From Thalassotalea sp. (GTDB lineage: Bacteria > Pseudomonadota > Gammaproteobacteria > Enterobacterales > Alteromonadaceae): 58,162 nucleotides of DNA. How positions within the stretch are numbered: position 1 is the first letter of the stretch; each line of letters opens with the position of its first letter. The notes under the pieces were generated by a model. It had not been told where the DNA came from, made no database searches, and saw only the letters and a program-made list of their open reading frames with translations. Positions 27,019-35,740 of the stretch are shown here, in pieces. The DNA lies in contig JAQWHD010000053.1 in assembly GCA_029237915.1 (NCBI GenBank), positions 1-58,162 of the forward strand, in the 5' to 3' direction. A program made the translations under genes and the position numbers.

Positions 27019-27693
27019 ATGATGAATAATATTAAGATCGCCAATGAGTTGGCATTCAATACTGCAAATACAGCGGCTAATACAATCGTGGTACTCGATT
27101 TTGAAACCACCGGCTTATCTCCTGAACAAGGAGATAGAGCTATTGAAATAGGTGCCGTGCGAATTCGTGATGGCGAAGTAATTGACAGCTTCCAAGAATT
27201 AATGAACCCAGGACGTCGTATTAACTCATTTATCGAGCAATATACTGGCATTACCAACCCTATGCTCTCAAAAGCGAAACCTTGTGGCGAAGTCATGGAT
27301 AGATTTGCCGATTATATCGGTGATGATAATTTATTGGCTCATAATGCATCGTTTGATAAAAAGTTTTTAGATGCAGAATTAAAACGCATTAACCGCAGTT
27401 ATAAAGGCGAGTTTACTTGTTCTTTGTTGATATCAAGGCGAGTATATCAAGATGCACCAAATCATAAACTTGGCACTCTGGTTGATTATAAAAACCTGAG
27501 CGATGAAGGTAACTTCCACAGAGCGTTATTTGATTCACAAATGACCGCCAAACTGTGGTTGCAAATATTAGAGGATATTAGCGAACAATATCAGCTATTT
27601 GATATTCCGTTTAGCTTAATAACTAAAATAGCTAAGACACCGAAGAATGCGGTGCCTAAACTACTAATGCAATACTCTAAAAATAGAGGATAG
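27019..27693 (+). CDS. DnaQ-like 3'-5' exonuclease
   Basis: A 224-aa DEDDh exonuclease. ExoI motif is VVLDFETTGLSPEQGDRAIEIG, split here as VVLDFETTGL and AIEIGAVRI; ExoII is LAHNASFDKKFL; ExoIII is HRALFDSQMTAKLW with the catalytic histidine. It lacks Pol III tau- or alpha-binding features I could recognise and is shorter than DnaQ, so it is a stand-alone proofreading- or repair-type exonuclease. Its position directly after sbcDC suggests a role in end processing. Confidence 0.85.
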   Translation: MMNNIKIANELAFNTANTAANTIVVLDFETTGLSPEQGDRAIEIGAVRIRDGEVIDSFQELMNPGRRINSFIEQYTGITNPMLSKAKPCGEVMDRFADYIGDDNLLAHNASFDKKFLDAELKRINRSYKGEFTCSLLISRRVYQDAPNHKLGTLVDYKNLSDEGNFHRALFDSQMTAKLWLQILEDISEQYQLFDIPFSLITKIAKTPKNAVPKLLMQYSKNRG

Positions 27694-27706
27694 AAACTAG
27701 ACCCTC

Positions 27707-28354
27707 TTATACAATCAGCTGAGCTAGTTCATCAATTGAATGCACGATTGCTTTTGGTTGATGAATGGCGAATGAGTCTTTATTACCTGCGCCGTGAGTA
27801 ATGCCTATACTGGCAATATTAGCATTTTTTGCCATTTGTAAATCGTAATGGCTGTCGCCAATCATTAATGCGTCACTGGCACCAATATTCAACTCTAATA
27901 ATATTTGCTCTAGCATATCGGGGTGGGGTTTTGACTGTGCGTCATCAGAGCTTCGAGTGCTATGAAATAAATGCCTTGTATTGGATATATCTAAAACGTG
28001 ATCTAAACCTTGCCTACCTTTACCTGTTGCCACCGCAAGCAACTTATCTTGCGAATTTAATGAGTTAAGTAAATGCAACGAATTACTATATAACGGTGAG
28101 GGCGTAGTATTTAAAGTAAGGTATTCAAGTTTGTAATGCTTGATCATTAAATCAACTTTATCTTGTTTAATGCCTGGCCATAATATTTGCGCCGCTGCAG
28201 TTAAGCTCGCGCCAATAATCCCTTTAGCTTGTGCGTCAGTTGGCAGCGGTAGCTCAGATTTAACTGCAGCAGCTTGTAGTGAATGCACAATTTTATCAAT
28301 TGAATTCATTAAGGTTCCATCCCAGTCGAAGATATAAAGCTTGTATTGATTCAT
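27707..28354 (-). CDS. HAD-family phosphatase (phosphoglycolate phosphatase-like)
   Basis: A 215-aa HAD hydrolase with a helical cap. Motif I is FDWDGTLMNS with the nucleophile Asp9 and acid Asp11, motif II AVATGKGRQG, motif III Lys in SKPHPDML, and motif IV MIGDSHYDLQMA. It belongs to the Gph/YieH-like subfamily acting on small phosphate esters; the substrate is unknown. Convergent with the exonuclease gene, only 13 bp between stops. Confidence 0.88.
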   Translation of the reverse strand: MNQYKLYIFDWDGTLMNSIDKIVHSLQAAAVKSELPLPTDAQAKGIIGASLTAAAQILWPGIKQDKVDLMIKHYKLEYLTLNTTPSPLYSNSLHLLNSLNSQDKLLAVATGKGRQGLDHVLDISNTRHLFHSTRSSDDAQSKPHPDMLEQILLELNIGASDALMIGDSHYDLQMAKNANIASIGITHGAGNKDSFAIHQPKAIVHSIDELAQLIV

Positions 28355-28394
28355 TGGATTTCTGCTGTATTTTTAAAAACGCTAAAGTAACAAA

Positions 28395-28458
28395 ATCAAG
28401 GGGGTCAGATCAACTTGAAAATTAACCATGGATTTCAAGTTGATCTGACCCCCTTGAT
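28395..28458. repeat. REP-like palindrome, perfect 26-bp arms
   Basis: Arms 28395-28420 and 28433-28458 are exact inverted repeats around a 12-nt spacer. Each arm has the head ATCAAGGGGGTCAG. It has no T-run. This resembles the REP palindromes mobilised by RAYT (TnpA-REP) transposases, whose elements often carry a GGGGTCAGA core. No RAYT gene lies in the window. Confidence 0.85.
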
Positions 28459-28467
28459 CGCTTTTAT

Positions 28468-29046
28468 CTATAAAGCTTTAGATAAGGTAAATGCGCCTCT
28501 AATATCACCTTTGCTAAAACCTGTGGCTTGATCTTTTGGGTATTGCTTCTTTATGTGTTTTTGCACATTTTCATCTATATTTTTACCATGACATGCTAAG
28601 CATACTTCGCCTGTTGGGATAGCTTGCATAAAGCGATAGCTGTCTAAGGATAACTGCTCTTGCTTTAACTGCTTAAAAGTTTGGCCATCTTCTTTTCTAA
28701 TTGTAAATTCATCTAATGTATTTTTCTCCCATACATCCGCAACATTGTTATGATTTCTCACTTTTAAACTCGTTCTTGCTACTTGCCAACTATCGGTTGA
28801 TAAGGCGTTTGCAATTAAAGGTGCTTGTACTTTACAGATATCAATAGCTGAAATTAATCCGCCAGCTTTAATCGCTTGTTGTAATTGTCCTTTAAGTTGA
28901 GTTGCAAAAGTATTTATCTTAATTTTGGCCTCTTGCTGATAAGAAGATGCGCCTGAAGTCTTTTGCTTGGAGTCTTGTTCGTTGGCAAAGGACATAAATA
29001 TCGGCAATAGAGATAAGCATAAAGAATATTGAATATGTTTTTTCAT
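28468..29046 (-). CDS. Periplasmic heme protein, DUF3365 (Tll0287-like)
   Basis: A 192-aa protein with a signal peptide (MKKHIQYSLCLSLLPIFMSFA). The mature domain is helical with a single c-type heme site CLACH near 147-151, followed by the GFSKGDIRGAFTLS tail typical of DUF3365 proteins. These are thought to sense redox state or gas ligands, alone or fused to signalling domains. Here the domain stands alone, so a soluble periplasmic sensor or electron carrier is possible. Confidence 0.8.
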   Translation of the reverse strand: MKKHIQYSLCLSLLPIFMSFANEQDSKQKTSGASSYQQEAKIKINTFATQLKGQLQQAIKAGGLISAIDICKVQAPLIANALSTDSWQVARTSLKVRNHNNVADVWEKNTLDEFTIRKEDGQTFKQLKQEQLSLDSYRFMQAIPTGEVCLACHGKNIDENVQKHIKKQYPKDQATGFSKGDIRGAFTLSKAL

Positions 29047-29205
29047 AACAGCGCCTAAAACAACAGGGATAAATTATATTTAACTATAGATCAGCCTATT
29101 AAATTTAACAGTACTAAATATTGGTCCATTACTTTTGATATTTAAATAACCTACTTTCGTTGTTTTAAAAGGCGAACAGTCAAATACAGGCTGTTTTTTT
29201 CGCTC

Positions 29206-29252
29206 TGGTGTTTACACCACACGTTAGTAAACATAGACTAGGTATTGGTGTA
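29206..29252. promoter_or_regulatory. Possible operator upstream of the SMC operon
   Basis: The palindrome TGGTGTTTACACCA (29206-29219) is followed by the related TTGGTGTAAAT (about 29241-29251). Both lie between the divergent DUF3365 and SMC-like genes. Binding by a regulator is inferred from symmetry only. Confidence 0.35.
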
Positions 29253-29287
29253 AATAATAATATAAAATAAGGATGATTGATTAAATT

Positions 29288-32200
29288 ATGTCTGGCTTAA
29301 AACGGATCGTATTAATTGATACCCACTTACCTGGTTTAGTTGAGCTTAAAGTTGATGGACACACCAACATTTGTGGAACTAACGCCTCTGGTAAAACTAC
29401 CTTACAACGCCTTATTCCAGTGTTTTACGGCGAATCTCCTAATAAAGTTGTTCCTGCTACTCGTGATAACTTTCAAACTTGGTACTTGCCGCGCGAATCG
29501 AGTTTTATCATTTATGAATATCAACGTCTTGACAGTAAAATGTGTATGGTGGTGCTTACCTCATCTACTACCGGTGTTGTTTATCGATTAATTGAGAAGG
29601 GTTTTGACGTAAGCGACTTCATTGGTAAAGATATAGCTGGCTCACACAGTATTGCCATTACCGAGATCATCCGTAATTTTAAACGCGATAATATCGTTAC
29701 CAGCAAAGTGTTAAACACCAAAGAATTTCGCTCAGTTATCCAGAATGATAGAGCGGTTATGGCGCTTAGCTCTAACAAGCGAGATCTACTTACCGCCGCT
29801 CGTTATTTTAGTTTATGTGAATCAGATGCACGCCTGCGCCATATTGAAAAATTGATCAAAGCGGTGCACTCCAAAGAAGGCAAGATGGAAACCATCAAGG
29901 CGATGATCGCTGCCATTTTGGAAGAAGACGGGGTAGAAACACCAAGTAATAAAATATCAAAAAGCCACGTTGATGAATGGATCAAAGAGTGTCAGTTAAT
30001 TAAAGAATTTGATTTGCTGATGCCAACCTATAAAAAACTGCAAAATGTTGACGCCAAACTTGAGCAAACCGAAACGCGTTTAAGCCAATTAAAGCAGCAA
30101 ATATCAATTGATTTGTCCTTTCTCAGCGAAGCCATAATCAAAGCTGAAAATGATCATGGCGTCTACAAACAACAGTTTTCGGATTTAACCACTAACTTTG
30201 AACAATCACGTGATTCATTAAATCGTGAAGTATCCGCGGCCAAAGGTGATGTACAAAATGCCGAGCAACACTTAGATAAAATTGAAGAAGATTTTAATCA
30301 TTGGCAAGACCAAGACATTGAAACGCATCAAGCGAATATCGATAACATTCCCTCATGGCAGTCACAGCTGCAATCATTAAATGAACAGCACACTTTACTC
30401 ACCGCCGAGCACCAAGATGTAGAGGCTGCTTACCATAAGCGCCTAGCCGAAATTGAAAAGAAACAAAGTAAAGAGCTGGCGCAATTAAATAGTCAAAAAG
30501 ATACTGCATCAACTGAGCTACGCAGTAAACAAGTTGAAGAAAATAACATAGCTCAAAACATAAAGACTGCACAAAGTGAGCGTTGGTTAGAAAGCTCTAC
30601 AGATTTTGATAGACAAATTAATAGCAGTAAGTTGAACTTACAAAAAGTTAAAACTGAAATAGATCTAAGCGGTCCAACAAGCGCAGAGCAGCAAGCAATG
30701 AACTTGCAAGAAGCTGCTGTTGATGAAGCGCAAGCGAGTGAAGATCATGCCCGTAGTGAATTATCTTCATTGCAAGATGAATTACAACAAGCTAAATATC
30801 AACAAATGGCGAGCCATGAAAAGCTTAATAAAGCTCGCAATGTAGTAAATACCGCTAAACAAAGACTCACCCAAGTTGAAGCTTGGTTGTATCCAGGTGA
30901 TAACACCTTGTTAGAGTTTTTACGCAAAGATTATCCAGGCTGGGAAAACCAACTCGGCAAGGTAATCAATCCAGAATTATTATCACGTACCGACTTAGCC
31001 CCTGCATTTAGTGAAGCATTCAATATTAATGATGCCGCTAAAAGTACGCTTTATGGCGTGTTAGTTGATACTGATGTAATTAATGATAGTGAGCAAGTGC
31101 AAACACAAACGCAATTACAACAGCAGTTTGATGTGGCAGAGCAAGAGCTTATTGCCGCTAGAAATGTACAGAACGAGCGAGAAGTTGAACTTGAAAAAAT
31201 TAACAAACAAGTGCAAGAGTTTGAACAAAAACTTACCAATCTTAGCTCGCAATGCCAATTTAAAGAGCAAACGCGTAAACGCGTGCAAGATGAACGAGCA
31301 CAATTAAAAGCTGAGCATAAACAAGCATTAGTTGAACGCAAAAAGCAAGGTCAGCAGTCTTTAGGGCAATTACAAAAATCTCTAGATAAATTGTTGCTGA
31401 GCAGACAACAAGCAGAAGATGACCATAAAGAGCAGTGCCATGAAGAAAAAATGGAACATGAACTGCACTGGCAACAATTACTTGGTGATATTGAACAGAA
31501 GCTTGAGCAGATAAAGTCACAATTACAGCAAGCTCAGCAAGATCATAAAGACGACCTTAAAACCTGTAAAAAATGGTACAAGGATGAGCTAGCAAGCCGC
31601 GAAGTTGATGTTGAGCAAATAGCGAGCTTAAAACAAAGTATTAGCAAATTAAAAGATGATATAGAGATCACTAACAAGCACCGTGATAGCGTAGCTGATT
31701 ACAAACGTTGGTACGACTTAGTCTTTACTAAACAAAAGGCTACTCATCAAACCACCTTATCAAAAGCGAAAGAGCTTAAAGCCAAAGCTGAGCGTATGCT
31801 AGATGAGAAATCGAGTATTTATCATCAACAAAAGAAAGAGTTGCAACAACAACTTGGTAAATTAGAAAAAGCATTAACGGAGCTGCGCGAATTAGCCAAT
31901 GGCATTAATGGCTTAAAGCCTCAGTTTGCCTTACTGACATTACCAAAAACTGAGGTGGTTAGTGAAAACTCTACCGCTAATGCTAGGCTTGTTGAAGCCA
32001 AAGAATTGTTTGAACAGCAGCGCCGTGCCAGTAAAGATATTGATGATTACGTTGCTTATTTTGACAATGCAATTGGGCAAAAATCAGGTATTAGTTTAAC
32101 TGAAACGTGGGAACATTCACGTCGTGATTGTTTAACTGAAAATCACCAGGGCTTGCAAGTATTAAACTCACGTAAAATGGTTGCAGAGCTTGAGCGTTTA

Positions 32201-32983
32201 TTAACGGTACTCGTGCCGCAACACCTTGAAGGTGTACGTAATAACGGCCTTAATTTTGGTAACGACTTAACCCAGTATTATAACGTACTCGCCGATATTG
32301 ATAAGCGCATTGTGTCGCAATCAAAACGTATTTCTAAAGAAGTAGATCAAGAGCTTTTCCTTGATGGCGTGTCGGATTCAAGAGTGAAAATTCGTTCAAA
32401 AATTAGTGAGTTTGATTTTTGGCCGAAGCTCATTCGTTTTAACAAACTGCACCAAGCTTGGTTAAATGACGTGCAGGCGTCGCTACCTGATGAAGAGTAC
32501 ATGCAAACCATACGTGAGGTTCTTGATGTATTGGGCAGAGCGACAGTATCATCAGGCATAAGTCAGTTACTTGATATTGAATTGCACCTTAAAGAAGGCC
32601 ACTCAGAATTAATTATCCGCACCGACCGTCAACTAAATGAGTCATCGAGCCATGGTATGGCGTACTTAATTTTATGTAAATTCTTATTAGCATTTACTCG
32701 ATTACTGCGTGGTCATTCACAAGCCGTGATCCATTGGCCTATTGATGAGATAGGCACGCTTGCTAATAAAAATGTTAAGAAGATATTTGATGCCTGTAAA
32801 GCTAATCAAATTACAGTACTTGGTGCATTTCCAAACCCTGAGTCGGACGTATTACACTTCTTTGAAAATCGCTATTTAATTGACAAAGACGCGCCGGAGC
32901 AAAAACTGCGAATGGTACAACCTAAAGTGAACCCAATAAGCGAGCGCATTAAACAGTTAAAACAAACTGAGGACGTATTATGA
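29288..32983 (+). CDS. SMC-like ATPase (MksB/JetC-type, DUF3584-like)
   Basis: A 1231-aa ATPase. Walker A is GTNASGKTT (30-38), followed by LQRLIPVFYGESP. There are two long coiled-coil arms (about 250-525 and 610-925), and a globular hinge-like segment around 530-600 (WLYPGDNTLLEFLRKDYPGW onward). The ABC signature-like SSSHG is at 1119-1123 and Walker B IHWPIDE has D1153/E1154. It resembles the bacterial SMC-like family DUF3584 and MukB/MksB condensin ATPases by architecture. First of four overlapping genes (stop/start ATGA with the next). The nearest good Shine-Dalgarno is 14 nt upstream, and a three-codon ATG ATT GAT TAA mini-frame lies between. Confidence 0.85.
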   Translation: MSGLKRIVLIDTHLPGLVELKVDGHTNICGTNASGKTTLQRLIPVFYGESPNKVVPATRDNFQTWYLPRESSFIIYEYQRLDSKMCMVVLTSSTTGVVYRLIEKGFDVSDFIGKDIAGSHSIAITEIIRNFKRDNIVTSKVLNTKEFRSVIQNDRAVMALSSNKRDLLTAARYFSLCESDARLRHIEKLIKAVHSKEGKMETIKAMIAAILEEDGVETPSNKISKSHVDEWIKECQLIKEFDLLMPTYKKLQNVDAKLEQTETRLSQLKQQISIDLSFLSEAIIKAENDHGVYKQQFSDLTTNFEQSRDSLNREVSAAKGDVQNAEQHLDKIEEDFNHWQDQDIETHQANIDNIPSWQSQLQSLNEQHTLLTAEHQDVEAAYHKRLAEIEKKQSKELAQLNSQKDTASTELRSKQVEENNIAQNIKTAQSERWLESSTDFDRQINSSKLNLQKVKTEIDLSGPTSAEQQAMNLQEAAVDEAQASEDHARSELSSLQDELQQAKYQQMASHEKLNKARNVVNTAKQRLTQVEAWLYPGDNTLLEFLRKDYPGWENQLGKVINPELLSRTDLAPAFSEAFNINDAAKSTLYGVLVDTDVINDSEQVQTQTQLQQQFDVAEQELIAARNVQNEREVELEKINKQVQEFEQKLTNLSSQCQFKEQTRKRVQDERAQLKAEHKQALVERKKQGQQSLGQLQKSLDKLLLSRQQAEDDHKEQCHEEKMEHELHWQQLLGDIEQKLEQIKSQLQQAQQDHKDDLKTCKKWYKDELASREVDVEQIASLKQSISKLKDDIEITNKHRDSVADYKRWYDLVFTKQKATHQTTLSKAKELKAKAERMLDEKSSIYHQQKKELQQQLGKLEKALTELRELANGINGLKPQFALLTLPKTEVVSENSTANARLVEAKELFEQQRRASKDIDDYVAYFDNAIGQKSGISLTETWEHSRRDCLTENHQGLQVLNSRKMVAELERLLTVLVPQHLEGVRNNGLNFGNDLTQYYNVLADIDKRIVSQSKRISKEVDQELFLDGVSDSRVKIRSKISEFDFWPKLIRFNKLHQAWLNDVQASLPDEEYMQTIREVLDVLGRATVSSGISQLLDIELHLKEGHSELIIRTDRQLNESSSHGMAYLILCKFLLAFTRLLRGHSQAVIHWPIDEIGTLANKNVKKIFDACKANQITVLGAFPNPESDVLHFFENRYLIDKDAPEQKLRMVQPKVNPISERIKQLKQTEDVL

Positions 32984-33615
32984 TCAGTTTAAAAGGCCAG
33001 GTACTGGAAACCTTATTAAGCGGTGGTTTTATTTGTAAAACTACCGATGAACTGTCTTATCAATTTTTGCAAAATACTGAAAATTTTGCCGATGTTGAGC
33101 AACAGCTTAATTTAATGAATCGTACGATCACAGCCACCAGTGATGAGCAAGTGTACTTTTGTGCTTATCAAGTTATTGGTGACGGTGAGCGCAGGGCAGT
33201 AGCCCAACAATTTAGAGACGTGAGTAGTTCATTATTACCTCTAGTTGAATGGCTAGTATTAGTGCAAGAAGCCAAAGGCGATAATTCACCGTTAAATGAA
33301 GGCAAGGTTGTGCGCTTAAACGAGTTGCAATCGGTTATCGAAGATACGCCGGCGTTTAGTGAACAATTAAGTAAGATAGCTCGCTATAATTTGTTCAATT
33401 CAACCAGTAGTGCCGTTGATGCTCAGCTTAAATTAGTATTTAAACGTTTGGTTGATTTAGGCTATTTATTAAAGCCGAACCCTGATAATCAGATTTATTT
33501 AGCCACAGGTAAAATAGACTATTTATTTGAGGTTATTCGTTTTATTGATGACAGCGAAAACCTGCAATTAGCAGAGCAAGCGGAAGAGGCGATTAAACAA
33601 GGAGACTTGCTGTGA
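32980..33615 (+). CDS. MksE/JetB-like accessory subunit of SMC system
   Basis: A 211-aa soluble protein with no named motif. The pattern of two winged-helix-like domains fits MukE/MksE: an N-terminal helical part (LETLLSGGFICKT), a centre RLNELQSVIEDTPAF, and a C-terminal KLVFKRLVDLGYLLKP with a beta wing (QIYLATG). The assignment rests mainly on size and position between the ATPase and kleisin-like genes. The start overlaps the ATPase stop by 4 nt. Confidence 0.65.
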   Translation: MISLKGQVLETLLSGGFICKTTDELSYQFLQNTENFADVEQQLNLMNRTITATSDEQVYFCAYQVIGDGERRAVAQQFRDVSSSLLPLVEWLVLVQEAKGDNSPLNEGKVVRLNELQSVIEDTPAFSEQLSKIARYNLFNSTSSAVDAQLKLVFKRLVDLGYLLKPNPDNQIYLATGKIDYLFEVIRFIDDSENLQLAEQAEEAIKQGDLL

Positions 33616-34829
33616 GTCAGTCCTTGCATATTGCCGGTGTTAAATTTTTAAAAGCTTTAGCTAAGCACTCCGATATTATTATGCAGGCGTATTTGTCTGG
33701 CCGGGTAAATGAGTTAGATCATAATGCAGCTACTTTGGATAAGCTTATTGAGCTTGGCGTCTTGTGGCGCCCTGAGCCTAGTGAAGATCTTCGCTTAAGA
33801 AGTTCAATCCGCAGCTTACTTGAGAATAACTTAAGAGATGAACGTAACCGTCAACTTGATGCAAACGTTGGTTCAAAATTAGCCGCAATAAAAACCATTA
33901 CCTCGCATTACAAAGAAGCTCTGCATCATCAAAACTACACTGAGTCTGAAGTGTATATGGAAGATTTAACTGAGCAAGTGTATGGTTTAGTCGACAGTTT
34001 AAAATCTAATGTACGAAACTTATGGCGCCGAATTCATAATGAATTTGGTTATGTTGGCTCAATCAATGCCAAAATTCGAGAAAATGAATTAGCGCAAAGC
34101 CAATTAACCGATATGCGTAAGCAATTAGAGATGTTTCAATTTGATGAACTGGCAGATATCGCTGGCAGTTCAAGAGAGTTAAGACGATTGTTGGTAGTGC
34201 ATCTGCAACGTTGCCATAGTGAAATTAGCCAAGAGCTAAGCATTGCCCAGTCTAAATTGATTGATTTACTAGGTAAATTTAGAGAGTACTTGCATCGCTC
34301 ACAACTGCTCAAAGGCTTCGTTTTACATTGCCAGCAAAAACCAGACTATCAAGTTAAAAACTACGCAGAGTTAAATACTGTTCCAGCATTATTTAATCAA
34401 GCACAAGCTATTTTAAAACCAGCTAGTATTGATGTTAACAACATCGAGCACGAAGGTTTATTTGCTGACATAGTTAGTCATCTTAAACAGGTTAGACATA
34501 GTAAAGGCAATAAGAATGAGCGTGGCTCGCAGTCTTTTAATGTTAATGACATTGAACAAGTCGATATTGAAAGTGATGAACTTAAACTCACCGTTGAGCA
34601 ATACTTTTGCCAAGTAATCGATTCCGGCAATCGCTTGTCGGCATTAGAGTTTCATCAACAGCACGAGTTAGAACTAGACCAAGAAGAATGGATCTACGGT
34701 GTAATTAATGGCTTTCAAGGCTTGAGTCTTGAAGAGCAAGACTTCTTTGAAGTAGGGACCTCAGGGCACGTACATCCATTATTTAATGGTAACTACATAA
34801 TTGAAGATGTTGAACTAGGTTTGCGTTAA
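33612..34829 (+). CDS. MksF/JetA-like kleisin candidate
   Basis: A 405-aa soluble protein. The N-terminal winged-helix-like segment (about 1-80: FLKALAKHSDIIMQAYLSGR, then LDKLIELGVLWRP) is followed by a long helical middle (about 90-260) and a C-terminal small domain ending in EDVELGLR. This architecture is that of MukF/MksF kleisins, which bridge the SMC heads. Primary-sequence similarity was not testable. It has a GTG start overlapping the previous stop by 4 nt, and its own stop overlaps the next ATG by one base. Confidence 0.65.
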   Translation: MSQSLHIAGVKFLKALAKHSDIIMQAYLSGRVNELDHNAATLDKLIELGVLWRPEPSEDLRLRSSIRSLLENNLRDERNRQLDANVGSKLAAIKTITSHYKEALHHQNYTESEVYMEDLTEQVYGLVDSLKSNVRNLWRRIHNEFGYVGSINAKIRENELAQSQLTDMRKQLEMFQFDELADIAGSSRELRRLLVVHLQRCHSEISQELSIAQSKLIDLLGKFREYLHRSQLLKGFVLHCQQKPDYQVKNYAELNTVPALFNQAQAILKPASIDVNNIEHEGLFADIVSHLKQVRHSKGNKNERGSQSFNVNDIEQVDIESDELKLTVEQYFCQVIDSGNRLSALEFHQQHELELDQEEWIYGVINGFQGLSLEEQDFFEVGTSGHVHPLFNGNYIIEDVELGLR

Positions 34830-35683
34830 TGGAACTGACAAAAGGTCTTGTGAGCGAATTACAGAAGTTTTTTAATTCTGTAGTAAAAGAGGTTAAATTA
34901 AAGACTAAGCTTGGTACGTTTTTATCAGACTACCAGGATCTTGGTGCTCTAAACCCACAAAGGACAATACTTAGTTTTGATGTAGTGCAAAAAAAACAGC
35001 TGAAAAACATTATTGAAAATACTTATAGTAAGCAATTGTTTAGTACGGATCTTAGTCAATCGAGTTATCTAGACGTTGCTAAAATTTCAAACCAAGAAAA
35101 ACTCGCAGGCGTTAAACCTAGTGATAACTATGTATTATTTAAGCTTCTAGCTGACCAAGCGATTAGCAGTAAGCCGCATAAAGTATTACCAAGCAATATT
35201 GGTATGCGCATATTAATCGATGATATTGATTTATTGTCAGTTAAAAACGTTGTGGTGATCGAGAATTTAACCGCCTTTGACCATATTCACCTAGCAAATC
35301 TTCCACAGCAATTAATGTCGGCATTATTTGTTTACAGAGGCCATGAAGAGCATAACTCTAAAGGATGCATTCGCCTGCTACAGAAATTGCCAAAAACATG
35401 TCAAATAATAGCATTTACAGATTTTGACCCTGCAGGGTTAAAAATAGCTCTTACTTTGCCAAACGTTAATGCCTGTTTACTGCCTGAGATTAACCAAGAG
35501 TTGAACAGTACTAGTCATCAAGAGGACTTTGACAAGCAGCATGCGAGCATGGTGTTTTTACAAAACCAATCATCACCTAATTTACAAAAATTTATCAGGG
35601 CTATTGAAGTAAATAGATTGTCGATAAAACAAGAGCATATGTTAGTGACCAAGACACCTTTATTTTTACAAGAGCTGAACTAG
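34829..35683 (+). CDS. Toprim-domain nuclease subunit (MksG/JetD-like)
   Basis: A 284-aa protein with an N-terminal arm of about 115 residues and a C-terminal Toprim domain. The catalytic glutamate is E145 in VVVIENLTAF, YRGHE is at 169-173, and the metal-binding D198-x-D200 is in AFTDFDPAGLKIA. A conserved-looking QE lies near the C-terminus (268-269). Toprim proteins at the end of SMC operons (JetD/MksG) cut the DNA extruded by the complex, restricting plasmids. All expected catalytic residues are present. Last gene of the operon, followed by a terminator. Confidence 0.8.
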   Translation: MELTKGLVSELQKFFNSVVKEVKLKTKLGTFLSDYQDLGALNPQRTILSFDVVQKKQLKNIIENTYSKQLFSTDLSQSSYLDVAKISNQEKLAGVKPSDNYVLFKLLADQAISSKPHKVLPSNIGMRILIDDIDLLSVKNVVVIENLTAFDHIHLANLPQQLMSALFVYRGHEEHNSKGCIRLLQKLPKTCQIIAFTDFDPAGLKIALTLPNVNACLLPEINQELNSTSHQEDFDKQHASMVFLQNQSSPNLQKFIRAIEVNRLSIKQEHMLVTKTPLFLQELN

Positions 35684-35693
35684 AAAGTAAAAA

Positions 35694-35722
35694 AAAACCA
35701 AGCACTAGGCTTGGTTTTGTCT
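35694..35722. terminator. Bidirectional terminator after the SMC operon
   Basis: A 10-bp stem AAAACCAAGC/GCTTGGTTTT, loop ACTAG, with A-run on the left and T-run on the right. It serves the SMC operon and the convergent gene at 35741. Confidence 0.9.
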
Positions 35723-35740
35723 AAATATAAAATATATAGA

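Noticed and set aside
28395..28458. Palindrome as a rho-independent terminator
   Set aside because: No T-run follows on either strand and the arm sequence recurs elsewhere, including in a coding gene, which fits a repeat element better.
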